From NCBI GenBank assembly GCA_028278545.1, contig JANQED010000120.1, positions 186,001-250,000 of the forward strand: a stretch of 64,000 bases of DNA, written 5' to 3'. Below are positions 61,791 through 64,000 of this stretch, one piece after another. How positions within the stretch are numbered: position 1 is the first letter of the stretch; each line of letters opens with the position of its first letter. A program made the translations under genes and the position numbers. The notes below the pieces were generated by a model. That model was not told the origin of the DNA and did not search any database. It was given only the letters and a program-made list of their open reading frames with translations. This DNA comes from Anaerolineales bacterium. Its GTDB lineage: Bacteria > Chloroflexota > Anaerolineae > Anaerolineales > UBA11858.

Positions 61791-63638
61791 ATGCTAGACT
61801 ACATTCAGCGGATTATGTCCGAATCCAGGATGTTTCGTGAAGCCCTCGAGGCGATAGAGAAGAACCAACGTGCCAGAGCGCGCGATCTGTTGACGCGCCT
61901 CTTGCGCATGGATAAAGAGAACCCGGATTACTGGCTCTGGCTGAGTTCCGTAGTGGAGTCTGATAAGGAGCGAGTATTTTGTTTGAAATCCGTGCTCCGC
62001 ATCGACCCAAATAACCAGTCCGCTCGGCGTGGACTGCGCCTCATGGGGGAAACGGTAGACGACGGTGAGGTCGAGCCTGTGCCCCCCAAGAAACGGCTGT
62101 GGGAGATCGATTTTGGCGATGAGGAGAAGACATCTAAGAGAATCATCGCCAACCCAATGCTGCGGCTGCTGGTTTATGGGGGCGGGTGGATCGTTGTGAT
62201 TGGTCTCGTGCTTGTGGGGATATTCGCTCCCCGTGGGACTCTGTTTGGTCCGCGCTTGACCATCACGCCAATTCCCTGGTCGGCTACCCCCAGCGGGACG
62301 CCAACAGACACGCCGGTTTTTGTCGCGGCGACCGCAACCCCGGAAATTACCTCAACCCCTCAGCCATTGTGGATGCTGCTTGATGCCACATATACTCCCC
62401 GGCCCTTGTATGTCAACACGCCCCATCCGCGCAGCGAGGCGTATCAGATTGCCATGCGCGCCCTGGAGCGCGGCGACTATGAGTCAGCTTTGAACTTCAT
62501 GGAGCAGGTGCAGCGCGAGAACCCTGAAGCGGCAGACCCATATTACTATATTGGTGAGGCGCACCGTTTCCGGGCGGATTACGATCTGGCTCTACAGGCA
62601 TACGAAAACGCCATTGCTTTAGACCCTGAGTTTGCACCAGCTCATCTGGGGCGAGGGTTAGCTCAACAAGCTCAAGATGATGGATATAATGTGGAGTCTG
62701 ATTTGAAGAAAGCGATTGCTTTAGCGCCAGATTTTGGGGAGGCTTATTTGGCACTGGCAAGCTATCAGCTTGAGTCGGGCGACCCTGAAGGAGCGTTGAC
62801 CACTTTGCGGGGTGTCGCAGATCAGATGTTGGACCACCCACGCTTTTACATGCTCAGAGCGCAAATTCATTTGAGCCTGGGTCAAAATGAAGACGCGTTG
62901 AATGATGCCTTAAAGGCCCACGAATTGGATATCACCGCCTTGCCGGTTTACATGGTTTTGGGTGAAGCTCTCATAAAAAACGATCTATCTGAAGAAGCAC
63001 TCAACTATATTCAGACCTATGGCTCATACAGGCATGACGAACCACTTTATTGGACGATGTTGGGAGCTGCGCAATACATGATTGGTGAAGATTATCAAGA
63101 AGCCATGAACTCCCTCGATCAGGCTCTGGCTTTGGATGAAGAATTTGGACTCGCCTACCAGTACCGTGGTCTGATCGCCCTGGAAATAGATGAGCCTAAG
63201 AAAGCAGTCAACGATTTGTATCTGGCCCGCACGCTTTTGCCCGATTCCTTTGACCTGAGCTTAGGTCTGGCACGCGCTTTTTGGGCTGACGGCAACGTCA
63301 ACGATGCCTATATCCAGGTGAACGCCAGTGAAGTTCTTGCAAGATCAGATCGGGATTTCGGACGGCTATATTACTACCGGGCTCAAATCGCGCATGAACT
63401 GTCGCAGTACGACCGCGAAAAGCTGGATTGGAAAGCACTCCTGGAGCTTCCCGAAGGGGCTGTCCCCGAAATATGGCGCAATGAAGCGAACCAGTCTTTG
63501 AATCCCCCCACAGACACACCAACCGCAACGTCAACTTTTACCTACACGATAACATTGACGCCTACACTGACGCCCACATTGACCAAGACCCCATCCCCCA
63601 CGCCAACACGCACACAGTCACCGAGTGTCACCCCATGA
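61791..63638 (+). CDS. TPR-repeat membrane protein with Thr/Pro-rich tail
   Basis: 615 residues. N-terminal cytoplasmic TPR-like helices (residues 1-80, ARDLLTRLLRMDKENPDYWLW), one transmembrane helix near 128-150 (VYGGGWIVVIGLVLVGIFAP), a Thr/Pro linker, then at least eight TPR units (AYQIAMRALERGDYESAL, PYYYIGEAHRFRADYDLAL, FGLAYQYRGLIALEID). The tail is low complexity (TPTLTPTLTKTPSPTPT), typical of exported proteins in this phylum. It is probably a surface or secretion-associated scaffold. A weak TACATT 7 nt before the ATG may give a leaderless transcript. Confidence 0.82.
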   Translation: MLDYIQRIMSESRMFREALEAIEKNQRARARDLLTRLLRMDKENPDYWLWLSSVVESDKERVFCLKSVLRIDPNNQSARRGLRLMGETVDDGEVEPVPPKKRLWEIDFGDEEKTSKRIIANPMLRLLVYGGGWIVVIGLVLVGIFAPRGTLFGPRLTITPIPWSATPSGTPTDTPVFVAATATPEITSTPQPLWMLLDATYTPRPLYVNTPHPRSEAYQIAMRALERGDYESALNFMEQVQRENPEAADPYYYIGEAHRFRADYDLALQAYENAIALDPEFAPAHLGRGLAQQAQDDGYNVESDLKKAIALAPDFGEAYLALASYQLESGDPEGALTTLRGVADQMLDHPRFYMLRAQIHLSLGQNEDALNDALKAHELDITALPVYMVLGEALIKNDLSEEALNYIQTYGSYRHDEPLYWTMLGAAQYMIGEDYQEAMNSLDQALALDEEFGLAYQYRGLIALEIDEPKKAVNDLYLARTLLPDSFDLSLGLARAFWADGNVNDAYIQVNASEVLARSDRDFGRLYYYRAQIAHELSQYDREKLDWKALLELPEGAVPEIWRNEANQSLNPPTDTPTATSTFTYTITLTPTLTPTLTKTPSPTPTRTQSPSVTP

Positions 63639-63703
63639 AATTCGGTTAGAATTTAGTGGATGAGGGACTGCAGACAAATGAAGAATCGGGAAAAGGAACC
63701 TCG

Positions 63704-64000
63704 TTGAAAAAAATGAAAGCTATTCGTCAAGAGAGCCGCTTATTCTATCGGGCTTTTATGATCGTTATAGGCCTGTCTGTTTTAGCGTTGGTTGCTCTCT
63801 CGGAAAGCCCCGTGGATCATCAGCTATGGCCCGCGCTTGTTGCGATTGGTTTTGTTGCTTTCCAGGTGAATTTCCCTCTAAGTATCTTTCTTGGCGAGGT
63901 CACATTGATTTCGGTGGTCATATTGGGGAGTGCACTGATCTATGGCGTCCAAACTGCGGTTTGGGTCGCCACCTTTGGAACTATCATTGGCTATGGCGTC
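63704..64000 (+). CDS. Multi-helix membrane protein, 3' end cut by window
   Basis: 99 codons visible from TTG 63704, supported by AAGGA 7 nt upstream; ATG 63713 is in frame. At least three hydrophobic segments (AFMIVIGLSVLALVAL, LVAIGFVAFQVNF, VTLISVVILGSALIYG). The arrangement resembles the membrane input domains of HD-GYP or GGDEF signalling proteins (MASE type), but the output domain lies outside the window. Confidence 0.6.
   Translation, partial: MKKMKAIRQESRLFYRAFMIVIGLSVLALVALSESPVDHQLWPALVAIGFVAFQVNFPLSIFLGEVTLISVVILGSALIYGVQTAVWVATFGTIIGYGV

Overview
The window reads as a chromosomal segment of a bacterium of roughly 50% GC, most likely a Chloroflexota (Anaerolineae-like) genome. That assignment is an inference from gene content: Thr/Pro-rich linkers on exported proteins, very large cyclase/ATPase/TPR proteins, a carbamoyltransferase-SxtJ cassette and an rpmH-rnpA-yidD-yidC-jag block near parAB. 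No rRNA or taxonomic marker was searched.

Region 1 (1-12.6 kb) is a cell-surface glycan locus. A plus-strand run holds a truncated methyltransferase, two GT4 glycosyltransferases, a PIG-L deacetylase, an exported lectin-fold protein, an APH-like kinase and two tandem zinc-site methyltransferases. It meets a minus-strand run with a putative glycoside hydrolase, two sulfotransferases and a sugar-nucleotide epimerase. Together they suggest a deacetylated, methylated and sulfated glycan.

Region 2 (12.6-23.8 kb, all minus strand) is an origin-type housekeeping block: rpmH, rnpA, yidD, a beta-propeller lipoprotein, yidC and jag. It is followed by an inserted SxtJ / carbamoyltransferase / DUF5989 / SGNH cassette, then pfkB-parA-parB and an amidohydrolase. 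A consensus promoter drives rpmH. pfkB-parA-parB appears to start from a leaderless promoter.

Region 3 (24-33.2 kb) is the most unusual. An MFS transporter is followed by four exact 132-bp tandem units. Each unit encodes a nearly identical 30-residue peptide with its own strong Shine-Dalgarno site. The array has a promoter embedded in dyad symmetry and a strong intrinsic terminator. After it comes a 2207-residue protein in which a cyclase-ATPase-TPR module is duplicated and the second cyclase has decayed.

Region 4 (33.2-47.5 kb) holds housekeeping and signalling genes: lipoproteins, a zinc peptidase, an S41 protease, an orphan CoA-transferase subunit, a HAD nucleotidase, mutL, an operon of response regulator-CpaE fusion, sirtuin and histidine kinase, and tilS.

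Region 5 (47.5-53 kb) is a coherent operon. It has a regulator with a molybdate-binding-like domain, two exported proteins with a molybdopterin-oxidoreductase-like fold, a TiaS-like protein and a complete ECF transporter (fused ATPases, T and S components).

Region 6 (53-59.3 kb) looks like a small accessory island. A catalytically degenerate tyrosine recombinase lies at one end and a tRNA-Met at the other. Between them are a second SGNH paralogue, orphan genes, a UDG-like protein and a frameshifted pentapeptide-repeat gene. Region 7 (59.3-64 kb) has a P1 peptidase, coaBC, a TPR membrane protein and the start of another membrane protein.
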